Both the position numbers and the translations under genes were made by a program. The notes beneath the pieces were generated by a model. The model saw nothing but the letters and a program-made list of their open reading frames with translations, was not told the DNA's origin and did not search any database. Positions 8,433 to 16,645 of a DNA stretch of 64,000 nt are shown piece after piece. Source of the DNA: Pollutimonas sp963712655. GTDB lineage: Bacteria > Pseudomonadota > Gammaproteobacteria > Burkholderiales > Burkholderiaceae_B. The number at the start of each line of letters is the position of its first letter. The stretch's first letter is position 1. The DNA lies in contig CAVQIT010000009.1 in the NCBI GenBank assembly GCA_963712655.1, positions 62,001-126,000 of the forward strand. The letters run 5' to 3'.

Positions 8433-9686
8433 ATGTTTGATCGTTCACGTACCCTTGATCAAGTCGACCCCGAAGTATGGGCCGCCATCCAAAAGGAAAA
8501 CGTGCGCCAGGAACAGCACATCGAGCTGATCGCCTCGGAAAACTACGCCAGCCCCGCCGTCATGCAGGCCCAGGGCACGCAGCTCACCAACAAGTATGCC
8601 GAAGGCTATCCCGGCAAGCGCTATTACGGCGGCTGCGAGTACGTGGACGTCGTCGAACAGCTGGCCATCGACCGCGCTGAAGCAACTCTTCGGCGCCGAA
8701 GCCGCCAACGTGCAGCCCAACTCGGGCTCGCAGGCCAACCAGGGCGTGTACATGGCCGTGCTCAAGCCGGGCGACACGGTGCTGGGCATGAGCCTGGCCG
8801 AAGGCGGCCACCTGACCCACGGCTCGCCGGTCAACGCCTCGGGCAAGCTGTACAACTTCCTGTCCTATGGCCTGGACGCCGAACGAAGAGATCGACTACG
8901 ACCAGGTTGAACAGCCTCGCCGCGCGAACACAAGCCCAAGCTGATCGTCGCCGGCGCCTCGGCCTATTCGCTGCGCATCGATTTCGAGCGCTTCGCCGAG
9001 ATCGCCACGATCAACGGCGCGCTTGTTCATGGTCGACATCGCCCACTACGCCGGCCTGGTCGCCGGCGGCGCTTATCCCAATCCCGTGCCGCACGCCGAT
9101 TTCGTCACCTCCACCACCCACAAGTCCCTGCGCGGCCCGCGCGGCGGCGTCATCATGATGAAGGCCGAGCTCGAAAAAGTCGTCAATTCGGCGATTTTCC
9201 CCGGCATCCAGGGCGGCCCGCTCGATGCACGTCATCGCCGCCAAGGCGGTGGCCTTCAAGGAAGCGCTGTCGCCCGAGTTCAAGACCTACGCCGCGCAGG
9301 TCGTGCAAGAACGCCGATGTGCTGGCGCAGACGCTGGTCGCAGCGCGGCCTGCGCATCGTCTCGGGCCGCACCGAAAGCCACGTGATGCTGGTCGACCTG
9401 CGCGCCAAGGGCATCACCGGCAAGGAAGCCGAAGCGGTGCTGGGCCAGGCGCACATCACCGTCAACAAGAACGCCATCCCCAACGATCCCGAAAAGCCTT
9501 TCGTGACCAGCGGCGTCCGCCTGGGCACGCCGGCCATGACCACGCGCGGCTTCAAGGAAGCCGAGGCCGAGCTCACCGGCCAACCTGATCGCCGACGTGC
9601 TGGACAACCCGCGCGAGCGACACGTCGATTGCCGTGTGCGCAAGCGCGTCAACGAACTGACGGCCCGCTTCCCGGTCTACGGTTAA
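8433..9686 (+). CDS. glyA: Serine hydroxymethyltransferase, broken by about ten apparent one-base indels
   Basis: PLP enzyme that converts serine and tetrahydrofolate to glycine and methylene-THF, central to one-carbon metabolism. The pieces together give the whole family sequence: IELIASENYASPAVM and GYPGKRYYGGCEYVD, then GAEAANVQPNSGSQAN, the TTHKSLRGPRGG motif with the PLP lysine, then ITVNKNAIPNDP and the tail ending FPVYG. They switch frame near 8686, 8884, 8922, 8927, 9024, 9223, 9308, 9343, 9579 and around 9615-9635, nearly always as an extra base. Removing these gives a normal protein of about 415 residues. No parallel intact copy is visible. Confidence 0.87.
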
Positions 9687-9727
9687 CACCAGCGGACAGC
9701 CCCGGGCGCGCCTGGGGCCTGCCAACC

Positions 9728-10188
9728 ATGAGATGCCCGTTCTGCAGCACTGTCGATACCCAGGTCATTGACTCCCGGGTTTCGGAAGAGGGCGACACCA
9801 TACGCCGGCGCCGCCGCTGCACGGCATGCGATCGCCGCTTCACCACCTACGAGCGGGTGGAGCTCTCATGCCTGCCGTGGTCAAGCGCAATGGAAGCCGT
9901 ACGAATACGACATCGACAAGCTGCGCGCCAGCCTGAACCTGGCATTGCGCAAGCGGCCGGTCAGCACCGCAGACGTGGACGCCGCCGCCGCCCGTATGCA
10001 GGAAGCGCCTGCAGATCAGCGGCCTGCGCGAAGTCGATACAGGATATCTGGGCGAACTTGTCATGAGCGAACTGAAAAAGCTCGACAAGGTAGGCTATGT
10101 GCGTTTCGCCTCGGTGTACAAAAGCTTTGAAGATATAGGCGAATTCGTCAAGGCCATAGACGAGATCAAGGTGCCTCTGAAGCCGTGA
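9728..10188 (+). CDS. nrdR: Transcriptional repressor NrdR, apparent frameshifts
   Basis: ATP-cone zinc-ribbon repressor of ribonucleotide reductase genes. The N-terminal zinc ribbon is intact (MRCPFC, then CTACDRRFTTYERVE). The ATP-cone continues in other frames (VVKRNGS, then YDIDKLRASLNLALRKRPVS, then LREVDTGYLGELVMSELKKLDKVGYVRFASVYKSFED). Apparent breaks are a lost base near 9868, a lost base near 9902 and an extra C near 10009. From about 10010 onward the frame is clean to the TGA at 10186-10188. The GTG of ribD overlaps this stop. glyA-nrdR-ribD is a common order in Burkholderiales. Confidence 0.85.
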
Positions 10189-11333
10189 ATACCAGCCTTG
10201 CCATTGACGATGAACGCTGGATGCGTCAAGCGTTGGCGCTGGCCGAGCGCGTCATGTACATTACCGCGCCCAATCCCCGGGTCGGCTGCGTTATTGTGCG
10301 CGACGGCCAATTATTGGCGTCCGGCGCCACCCAGATGGCGGGCGGTCCGCATGCCGAGGTCATGGCTTTGCGCGAAGCCGCCGAGCGCGGCCTGAGCATT
10401 GCGGGGGCCACGGCGTATGTCACGCTGGAGCCTTGCAGCCATTACGGGCGCACGCCGCCCTGTGTCGATGCCCTGATCGCGGCCGGGCCGGCGCGCGTCG
10501 TGGTTGCCATGTGCGATCCCAATCCTTTGGTCGGCGGGCAGGGCATTGCCAAGCTGCGAGCCGCGGGCATAGCCGTGTCGACCATGGTTTGCGCCGAGCA
10601 GGCCTTGGCGCTGAATCCCGGCTTTGTCGCCCGCATGACGCGTGGAATGCCTTGGGTCTGGCTGAAGCTGGCCGCGACGCTCGATGGCCGCAGCGCATTG
10701 GACAATGGCCAATCGCAGTGGATTACCGGACCGGCGGCGCGCGCCGATGGCCATCACTGGCGCGCCCGCAGCTGCGTGGTGCTGACCGGATCCGGCACCG
10801 TAAAGGCCGACGATCCGCAGTTGAATGTGCGCCATGTCGAGACGGCCCGCATCCCGGCCAAGGCGATTATCGATACCCGCTTCGAGGTCGACGAAAACGC
10901 CCGGATTTTCGATGGCGCCAAAACCTGGATTTTTACTTGCCGGCCCGACAGCGACAAAGCGGCGCGGCTGGCCGATCGCAACGTCCAGGTCATCGAGATG
11001 CCCGCCAGCGGGCAGCGGGTGGATTTGCCGTCCGTCATGCGCTGGCTGGGCGAGCATGACATCAACGAAGTTCACGTTGAGGCCGGTGCGCGGCTGAACG
11101 GCGCCTTGTTGCAGGCGCAGTGTGTCGATGAGTTGCTGGTGTACATGGCTCCCGTATTGCTGGGTCCGGGCATGGGCATGGCTTGCCTGCCGGCCTTGCA
11201 AAATGTGGACCAGGCGCAGCGGTTCGAATTTTTCGATATGCAAAGCGTCGCTCCCGACTTGCGCCTGCGCGCGCGGCATGCGGAACGCTGGCAGGCGCTG
11301 TTCAATACGGTGCGGCCCGTGAATGCCGAATAA
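10185..11333 (+). CDS. ribD: Bifunctional riboflavin biosynthesis protein RibD (deaminase/reductase)
   Basis: Carries out the second and third steps from GTP toward riboflavin: deamination of the pyrimidine ring and reduction of the ribose chain. The protein has 382 residues. The N-terminal cytidine-deaminase-like domain (about 1-150) has the zinc motifs HAEVMAL and EPCSHYGRTPPC. The C-terminal reductase (about 155-380) starts with WVWLKLAATLDGRSA and includes WITGPAARAD and VHVEAGARLNGALL. The GTG start overlaps the nrdR stop, implying coupled translation. It is intact, in contrast to the genes just upstream. Riboflavin synthase follows after 93 bases. Confidence 0.95.
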   Translation: MNTSLAIDDERWMRQALALAERVMYITAPNPRVGCVIVRDGQLLASGATQMAGGPHAEVMALREAAERGLSIAGATAYVTLEPCSHYGRTPPCVDALIAAGPARVVVAMCDPNPLVGGQGIAKLRAAGIAVSTMVCAEQALALNPGFVARMTRGMPWVWLKLAATLDGRSALDNGQSQWITGPAARADGHHWRARSCVVLTGSGTVKADDPQLNVRHVETARIPAKAIIDTRFEVDENARIFDGAKTWIFTCRPDSDKAARLADRNVQVIEMPASGQRVDLPSVMRWLGEHDINEVHVEAGARLNGALLQAQCVDELLVYMAPVLLGPGMGMACLPALQNVDQAQRFEFFDMQSVAPDLRLRARHAERWQALFNTVRPVNAE

Positions 11334-11426
11334 ATGGTTTACCGATCCCGCCGGATCAGTCGCGGGCCGGCTCAGCGCCAAGGGCGAGTGAACCGGCATC
11401 ACGACGCTAATTGAGAGAGATAGAAA

Positions 11427-12050
11427 ATGTTTACTGGCATCGTTGCCGCCGTCGGCAAAATCGTACGTGTTTCCCCCTTCAGCCAAGGGGAGGATTCCGG
11501 CGTTCACCTGGCCATACAGGTCAACGGTTTTTTGCGCGACGCCACCAAGCTGGGCGATTCCATTGCCATACAAGGCGCATGCATGACTGTGGTGGAGCTG
11601 GGCTCCGATAGCTTCGGCGTCGATGTCTCGCGCGAAAGCCTGAATCGCACCGCCGGCCTCGATACGCAAGGCGAGGTCAATCTGGAACATGCGCTGCGCA
11701 TGGGCGATTCGCTGGATGGCCATTTGGTGTCGGGCCATGTCGATGGCCTTGGCGACGTCACGCGCTTCGAGCCTGTGGGCGAATCCTGGGACCTGCGCAT
11801 CAACGTCCCCGCTATCCTGGCCAAGTACCTGGCCTACAAAGGATCCATCACCGTCAATGGCGTCAGTCTTACCGTCAACCAGGTGGACGACCATGCCGCC
11901 GGGTGTGAAATCCGCATCAACCTGATCCCGCATACCGTGCAGGTTACTACGCTGAAGCATTTGAAGGCGGGGGACAAGGTAAACCTGGAAATCGATATGA
12001 TCGCCAGGTATGTGGAACGCATGGTCGGCCTGCAGCAGATTGCCCGATAG
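11427..12050 (+). CDS. ribE: Riboflavin synthase, alpha subunit
   Basis: Dismutates two 6,7-dimethyl-8-ribityllumazine molecules to riboflavin, the last step of the pathway. The 207-residue protein starts with the diagnostic MFTGIV. It has the two lumazine-binding repeats expected: GDSIAIQGACMTVVEL with VDVSRESLNRT, and KGSITVNGVSLTVNQV with INLIPHTVQVTTL. A GAGAGAGA tract just upstream supplies the ribosome site. I see no FMN-riboswitch signature in the 93-base gap from ribD, so it is probably read through from ribD. Confidence 0.95.
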   Translation: MFTGIVAAVGKIVRVSPFSQGEDSGVHLAIQVNGFLRDATKLGDSIAIQGACMTVVELGSDSFGVDVSRESLNRTAGLDTQGEVNLEHALRMGDSLDGHLVSGHVDGLGDVTRFEPVGESWDLRINVPAILAKYLAYKGSITVNGVSLTVNQVDDHAAGCEIRINLIPHTVQVTTLKHLKAGDKVNLEIDMIARYVERMVGLQQIAR

Positions 12051-12174
12051 TGGTTTGGGCTGTGGTGGCGGCTGCCGTGTGTAAGGCCGTTGCAGGCTTT
12101 GCTGGTACGTCAAAACCAAAGCAACGGGATTCTGTTAGAATGGCGGACTTCGCTTTGTAGAAAAGCCCAGATCA

Positions 12175-12265
12175 GGACAGGTGGCCGAGCGGTTGAAGGC
12201 GCACGCCTGGAAAGCGTGTATACGTTTATAGCGTATCGGGGGTTCGAATCCCCCTCTGTCCGCCA
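12175..12265 (+). tRNA. tRNA-Ser (anticodon GGA)
   Basis: A 91-base class II tRNA. The acceptor arms pair as GGACAGG with TCTGTCC (last pair G-T), followed by discriminator G and an encoded CCA. The D-loop GAGCGGTTGAAGG, anticodon loop CTGGAAA and T-arm GGGGGTTCGAATCCCCC are standard, with a long variable arm around 12217-12236. It should decode UCC and UCU. A TAGAAT box at 12136-12141 is a possible -10 element. Mobile-element remains begin nine bases after its 3' end, which suggests an island integration site. Confidence 0.97.
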
Positions 12266-12273
12266 GTTACATT

Positions 12274-12411
12274 GGCTCTTCCCCATAATCGGGGGATGGG
12301 CACTCATCACACTCGGTTAATCACACCACTCCAGCCGCATAGGGCGGCTCTTCCGGCTCATCCCCAGGCTCTTCCCCATTAACGGGGGATCGGCACTCAT
12401 TACACTGGTTA
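12274..12411. repeat. Tandem ISL3-type element ends
   Basis: The motif GGCTCTTCC occurs three times in the same orientation (12274, 12346, 12367). The copies at 12274-12328 and 12367-12420 are alike over about 54 bases. Each holds GGCTCTTCCCCAT, GGGGGAT and GGCACTCAT-type segments typical of the terminal inverted repeat of ISL3 elements. The first copy also seems to carry the last transposase codons (ALCG on the minus strand). They look like piled-up right ends of related insertions. Confidence 0.6.
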
Positions 12412-12412
12412 A

Positions 12413-12541
12413 TTACACAAATCCACCACACAGGGCCAAGACCCTCATGCGGTAATTCTCGAAATTCCTGAAGCCAAACGCGCGGCGCGAGATCATTTCC
12501 ATCTTCGTGTGGAAACCCTCCGTAATTCCATTCGATTTTGA
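12413..12541 (-). mobile_element. ISL3-family transposase, C-terminal remnant
   Basis: Minus-strand translation gives about 42 residues, from SKSNGITEGFHTKMEMISRR to RAFGFRNFENYRMRVLALCG and a stop at 12413. This is the conserved C-terminus of ISL3 transposases. No upstream part of the gene is present, so the insertion has been cut down to its right end. The adjacent end repeat at 12367 is correctly placed for this element. Confidence 0.8.
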
Positions 12542-12599
12542 GAATCGTCACATCTCGACGATGGATACCACCCACGATGTTGGCGTAGCAGCATCGAAA

Positions 12600-13013
12600 T
12601 CACACCAACTGAATTTCAACCTGCTTACCGAGCGCCCGAAGCGCAGTTTCGATAGTGTCGAATTTTGATGAATGGGATAGATCCAGAAGGCGATCCACCT
12701 GCGGAGCATGAGCACCCATTCGACGGGCCAATTCGGCTTTGCGTATTCCTTGGCGGATCATCTCGTTAGACAGCAGCACCTTACTGACTTGAGATGCCGA
12801 TAACGACACACTGTCTTGGCCAACCCCAGAGGGCAGGGGAACTGGCCGGCGTGCGTCCAAATACATTTGCAGGGCGGCCTCCAGGCCATCTTGGGCATTT
12901 ACGCGTGCGTCCTCTTCGTTATCCCCGACGCTGACAGCTTCGGGAACGTCGGGGAATTGAACAAGCAATGTCCCGTTCGTGTCGGGTGTTAGGGTGTAGC
13001 GGTAGGTCAACAT
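12600..13013 (-). CDS. hicB: HicB-type antitoxin
   Basis: Antitoxin half of a type II toxin-antitoxin pair; it neutralises the HicA RNase and represses the operon. The protein has 137 residues. The N-terminal HicB fold (about 1-60, YTLTPDTNGTLLVQFPDVPEAVSVGD, then AQDGLEAALQMYLDARRPVP) is a degraded RNase-H-like domain. The C-terminal helix-turn-helix (about 88-125, RQGIRKAELARRMGAHAPQVDRLLD) would bind DNA. It follows hicA by 66 bases on the same strand, the normal toxin-first order. Confidence 0.88.
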   Translation of the reverse strand: MLTYRYTLTPDTNGTLLVQFPDVPEAVSVGDNEEDARVNAQDGLEAALQMYLDARRPVPLPSGVGQDSVSLSASQVSKVLLSNEMIRQGIRKAELARRMGAHAPQVDRLLDLSHSSKFDTIETALRALGKQVEIQLV

Positions 13014-13079
13014 GGATATGTCCTTAATGAGCGGGGCGTTCGTACAGCGGTAATAAGTAGCCCTGGCGGGCCACCTTCT

Positions 13080-13268
13080 TTATTTCAGTCCCAAGTCCTT
13101 CTTGATCTTGTTCACCAGCCCGGTACCGATTTCTTTACTGCCGTGGTCTGGGAAAACCGACATTCGATCACCTAAGGTCGCTTTGTAGTGACTGCTGCCG
13201 GCCCGGTGGGGTTCTAACTTCACCCCTTGCTTAAGCAGCCACCTCCTGAATTCGCTGTATTTCATCAC
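13080..13268 (-). CDS. hicA: HicA-type mRNA interferase toxin
   Basis: Small double-stranded-RNA-binding-fold toxin that cleaves mRNA when free of HicB. The protein has 62 residues, normal for the family. The catalytic histidine lies in GSSHYKA (His27), followed by FPDHGSKEIGTGLVNKIKKDLGL. The second Met may be the true start. It lies between the ISL3 and IS110 remnants directly after tRNA-Ser, a typical cargo position. A GGGAGGTGATG stretch supplies the ribosome site. Confidence 0.9.
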   Translation of the reverse strand: MMKYSEFRRWLLKQGVKLEPHRAGSSHYKATLGDRMSVFPDHGSKEIGTGLVNKIKKDLGLK

Positions 13269-13298
13269 CTCCCCCGCGTCGTTTCGATAAGGAATTGT

Positions 13299-13335
13299 AC
13301 ATCAAATATGTTAAATAAAACAACATTAATGATGT
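13299..13335. promoter_or_regulatory. Possible HicB operator
   Basis: Inverted half-sites ACATCA (13299-13304) and TGATGT (13330-13335) lie in an AT-rich stretch 31 bases upstream of the hicA start, where a HicB-repressed promoter is expected. Only six bases per arm match, so this is tentative. Confidence 0.35.
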
Positions 13336-13550
13336 GTATTTGAATTGGATTTTTATATGCGTCTTTCAACAAACAACGACGAGCCACCGAAAAATTTACA
13401 CACCAAATAAGATCAATAAATTAGTTGATGATAAGGGGCCAGCATCGCCACTAAAGAAGTGTGCGATGTCAGCTTATCGGTTCTTAGATGTCTAATTTTC
13501 ATCAATTTTCAAGTCCTTATAAAGAAATCGCCTGCGAAAACAGGTGGGGT

Positions 13551-14127
13551 ATGAGGCTGGAACATACGGTCAAGCTGATCGCATCGCAATTCGTCAAGCC
13601 TTACGTGAAGAGCAACAAGAACGACGTAGCCGATGCTGAGGCGACCTGCGAAGCTGTAGGTCGTCCCACTATGCGGTTCGTACCCATCAAGACCATCGAC
13701 CAGCAGGCCGTACTATCATTGCACCGTACGCGCCAGGGGTTTATCAAGACCCGAACAGCTCAGACCAACTAGATCCGAGGCTTATTGTCGGAGTATGGCC
13801 TGGTCGTTCCGCCGGGTATTAGCCGCATCCGGCAACGCATGCCTGTTCTGATTAAGGATGCAGCCTACGAGCTGCCGGGTATGTTTCGGAGCTTGCTGCG
13901 TGCCTTGGGCTTGTGCCCCGACAACACTCCAGCGGCGGCAAACCTACGTGACTCGGTATCAGCAAGCGGGGGACGTTTACCTGCTGACTCACGGGGCACG
14001 ATCGCTGGCGTATAGCATTGGCAAAAAAAGCCCTTGTCGGTCACTGGCTCTACAAGTTGATCAACCGACGAGGCGCGAGAGCATCCATCTAGCCGCAATT
14101 CATAAACGAACAGCAAAAACCGCGTGA
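13551..14127 (+). mobile_element. IS110/IS1111-family transposase remnant, internally deleted and decayed
   Basis: The first part reads LIASQFVKPYVKSNKNDVADAEA to RPTMRFVPIKT and HRTRQGFIKTRTAQTN, the conserved DEDD-transposase region of IS110 elements. An amber stop at 13770 interrupts it, and the same frame continues as IRGLLSEYGLVVPPG up to about 13905. The sequence then jumps to the C-terminal serine-domain region (GDVYLLTHGARSLA) in another frame, so the middle is deleted. The N-terminus is missing too. It is not functional. Confidence 0.8.
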
Positions 14128-14354
14128 GGTAATTCCGCGGTGTGAGATTGCTCGTGCGGATTCTTGAAAGGAATGCTTTTGAAAAATCGCATGGACGAGT
14201 TCCGAATGACATTGTCAGAATACGCAAGGCTTCGATTACCGTTTTTCACTTCTCATTAATCGGTATCGTTTTACGTTTTACGAGCTTCTAGAGCGCCCGT
14301 TGTGCAACGTGTGCGCGATGTGGCTTGGATCTCTCTCGTCTTTGCGGAGTTTTT

Positions 14355-15794
14355 ATGGCGTCGAGTATAAATTGCGATCTTTTCATTGATGGCCAGTGGC
14401 GAGCAGCCTCCGGCCCGCTGTTGCCCGAAATTGTTGATAGCTATACCGGAGAGCCGTTTACGCAATTCAAAAGCGCCTCGTCGATGGACGTCGACATTGC
14501 AGTGAGCGCTGCGGCTGCGGCTTTTCCACCATGGTCCGCCTTGCCCCTGACAGAGCGGATTTCGTACGTACGTAAAATCGCGGACGGGCTGCGAAGCAGA
14601 TCTGTTGAAATTGCTGCCGTCATCTCGAGAGAAGTCGGGATGCCCGTCAAATTATCGAAACGGATTCAGGCTGATGCGCCGGCCGCCGCATGGGGTATGT
14701 ATGCCGATATTGCGGAAAGCTTCGAATGGGAGCAGCGGCTGGGGCATTCCGTTGTTGCTCAAGCCCCCGTGGGGGTTGTCGGCTGCATCACGCCGTGGAA
14801 TTATCCGTTACATCAAATAACGGGAAAGATTGCGCCGGCGCTATTGGCCGGATGCACCGTCGTGCTCAAACCCTCCGAGCTTGCACCCGCCAGTGCGGCG
14901 ATTCTTGCGCAGGTCATTGAAGAGGCGCAACTGCCGAAAGGGGTGTTCAACCTGGTTCATGGGACTGGCTCGCTCGCCGGCTCCGCTCTTGTTGCTCATC
15001 CGGAGATTGATATGGTTTCCTTCACCGGCTCAACGCGAGCCGGGCAGCATGTTGCGCAAGTCTGTGCCGCAACGACGAAGCGGGTTGCGCTTGAAATGGG
15101 CGGCAAATCCGCGGCTGTGGTGTTGCGGGGGGCTGATATCCCGGCCGCTGTGAAGGCTACCCTTGGCAGCTGTTTCTTGAACTCGGGGCAAACATGTTCT
15201 GCGATAACGCGCTTGCTGGTGCACGAAGACTCGTATCAAGAGGTGGTTTCAGTCATCGCAGAAATGTTACCTGGTTGGCGTATGGGAGATCCCGCTGATC
15301 CGGCTACGCGCCTGGGGCCTTTGGTAAGCGATGCTCAGAAGCAAAAGGTTCTGCAGATGGTAGATACCGCAAGGGCGGTAGGTGCAGAGTATCTGGCTTC
15401 TCCCGCAGCGACGCCGGAACAAGGGTTTTTCGTTCCGCCTATTGTGCTCGGTCACGTTACGCCGGATATGCCAATCGCAAACGAGGAAGTCTTTGGCCCG
15501 GTATTGACGGTGATGACATACCGGGATACTGAAGACGCCGTGCGTATCGCTAACGGAACAAAATATGGCCTTGCTGCGACGGTTTGGGCGCAGACTCCTG
15601 AGCAGGGGCTGGCGCTTGCCCGCCGCCTGCGCGCGGGGCAAGTCGACGTCAACGGCGCGCCATTTAATCCGGCCGCGCCGTTTGGTGGCTTTAAACAGTC
15701 GGGGATTGGTCGTGAAAACGGTCAATACGGTCTAGCAGAGTTTCTCGAGCCGGTTTCGATTCAACTTCCCCCTTCATATGTCGAGGCGTTATGA
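14355..15794 (+). CDS. Aldehyde dehydrogenase (NAD(P)+), ALDH superfamily
   Basis: Oxidises an aldehyde to its acid; the substrate is not known. I chose the ATG at 14355, nine bases after GGAG, giving 479 residues. The fold is complete: GCITPWNYPLHQITGKIAPALLAG and VLKPSE for the cofactor, FTGSTRAG, the catalytic-base motif LEMGGKSA, the nucleophile motif NSGQTCSA, and NEEVFGPVLTVM. Its stop overlaps the start of an enoyl-CoA hydratase gene as ATGA. ALDH plus hydratase plus the nearby CoA ligase recalls phenylpropenoid side-chain shortening (Vdh/Ech/Fcs), though the thiolase-like and dioxygenase genes argue for a different substrate. Confidence 0.92.
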   Translation: MASSINCDLFIDGQWRAASGPLLPEIVDSYTGEPFTQFKSASSMDVDIAVSAAAAAFPPWSALPLTERISYVRKIADGLRSRSVEIAAVISREVGMPVKLSKRIQADAPAAAWGMYADIAESFEWEQRLGHSVVAQAPVGVVGCITPWNYPLHQITGKIAPALLAGCTVVLKPSELAPASAAILAQVIEEAQLPKGVFNLVHGTGSLAGSALVAHPEIDMVSFTGSTRAGQHVAQVCAATTKRVALEMGGKSAAVVLRGADIPAAVKATLGSCFLNSGQTCSAITRLLVHEDSYQEVVSVIAEMLPGWRMGDPADPATRLGPLVSDAQKQKVLQMVDTARAVGAEYLASPAATPEQGFFVPPIVLGHVTPDMPIANEEVFGPVLTVMTYRDTEDAVRIANGTKYGLAATVWAQTPEQGLALARRLRAGQVDVNGAPFNPAAPFGGFKQSGIGRENGQYGLAEFLEPVSIQLPPSYVEAL

Positions 15795-16603
15795 GTTTTG
15801 AACAGATTTCCTATAAAGTTGAGGGCCACGTCGCTGTAATTACAATGTCACGCCCGAATCGAATGAACGCCTTGACCAAAGTGCTGGAAAATGAGTTGAG
15901 GGAGGCGACAGAACAGGCCGCGCGCGATGCCAATGTGCGGGCTATTGTTCTAACGGGCGAGGGCAGGGCCTTTTGCGCTGGCATGGATATGGAGGAACTG
16001 GAGGTACTGCCTCCCGACGATATCAGGGCCGAAAAATGGATGCGTCCGTATGATATGAATCGACGGGCGGATTACCAGACCCGCTATTCCTATTTTCCCG
16101 CTGTCCAAAAGCCGGTCATTAGCGCAATCAACGGCGCCGCGGCGGGACTAGGGCTGGTCCTGGCCTTGTATAGTGATTTTCGCCTGGCGTCGGAGAAGGC
16201 CGTTTTCTCCACCGCTTTTGCGAAACGAGGGCTGATCGCCGAACATGGCATTGCCTGGATACTTTCGAGAATCGTTGGTCATGCTAATGCCATGGATCTT
16301 TTGCTGACCTCTCGAAAGGTGACTGCCGAGGAAGCCAAAGCGATGGGTCTGGTCAACCAGGTTCTGCATGCAGAGCAGTTGCTGCCTGCTGCGATGGCGC
16401 TTGCGACTGAGCTTTCCACAATGGTGTCTCCGCGATCAGTCAAAGTGATGAAGCGGCAGTTGTGGGAGTCTCCTTATCAATCTCTAGGAGAAGCGATCGA
16501 GTTGGCGAACGCGGAAATGTTTACAAGCCTTCAGAGCGACGATTTCCAAGAAGGCGTCGCCCATTTTCTGGAAAAACGCGAACCGAATTTCACGGGGAAA
16601 TAG
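15791..16603 (+). CDS. Enoyl-CoA hydratase/isomerase family protein
   Basis: Crotonase-fold enzyme that likely adds water to an enoyl-CoA or acts as hydratase-lyase. The protein has 270 residues. The oxyanion-hole segments are clear: GRAFCAGMDMEEL and NGAAAGLGLVLALYSDFRLASEKAVF. The usual first catalytic glutamate position of true hydratases reads within AAAGLGLVLALY, so an aldolase- or isomerase-type chemistry is equally possible. Translation is coupled to the aldehyde dehydrogenase by an ATGA overlap. It converges on the LysR gene at 16646. Confidence 0.85.
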   Translation: MSFEQISYKVEGHVAVITMSRPNRMNALTKVLENELREATEQAARDANVRAIVLTGEGRAFCAGMDMEELEVLPPDDIRAEKWMRPYDMNRRADYQTRYSYFPAVQKPVISAINGAAAGLGLVLALYSDFRLASEKAVFSTAFAKRGLIAEHGIAWILSRIVGHANAMDLLLTSRKVTAEEAKAMGLVNQVLHAEQLLPAAMALATELSTMVSPRSVKVMKRQLWESPYQSLGEAIELANAEMFTSLQSDDFQEGVAHFLEKREPNFTGK

Positions 16604-16645
16604 TGATTTTCGGTTCGGACGGTGCGGCTTGCAATTTCGCTGCGG

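Noticed and set aside
6378..9686. tyrS and glyA as true pseudogenes or programmed frameshift genes.
   Set aside because: Too many scattered single-base changes, no slippery-site pattern and essential functions make sequence error the simpler reading.
11334..11426. A possible FMN riboswitch before riboflavin synthase.
   Set aside because: The 93-base gap lacks the conserved RFN-element segments and is too short for the usual fold plus expression platform.
10311..12119. A 602-codon open frame on the minus strand opposite ribD and riboflavin synthase.
   Set aside because: It is antisense to two intact, well-recognised genes, shows no family motif, and has the composition of a complementary-frame shadow of GC-rich coding DNA.
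13770..13772. The in-frame amber codon in the IS110-type gene as possible stop-codon recoding.
   Set aside because: The same gene also lacks its N-terminus and middle and has a frameshift, so ordinary decay explains it.
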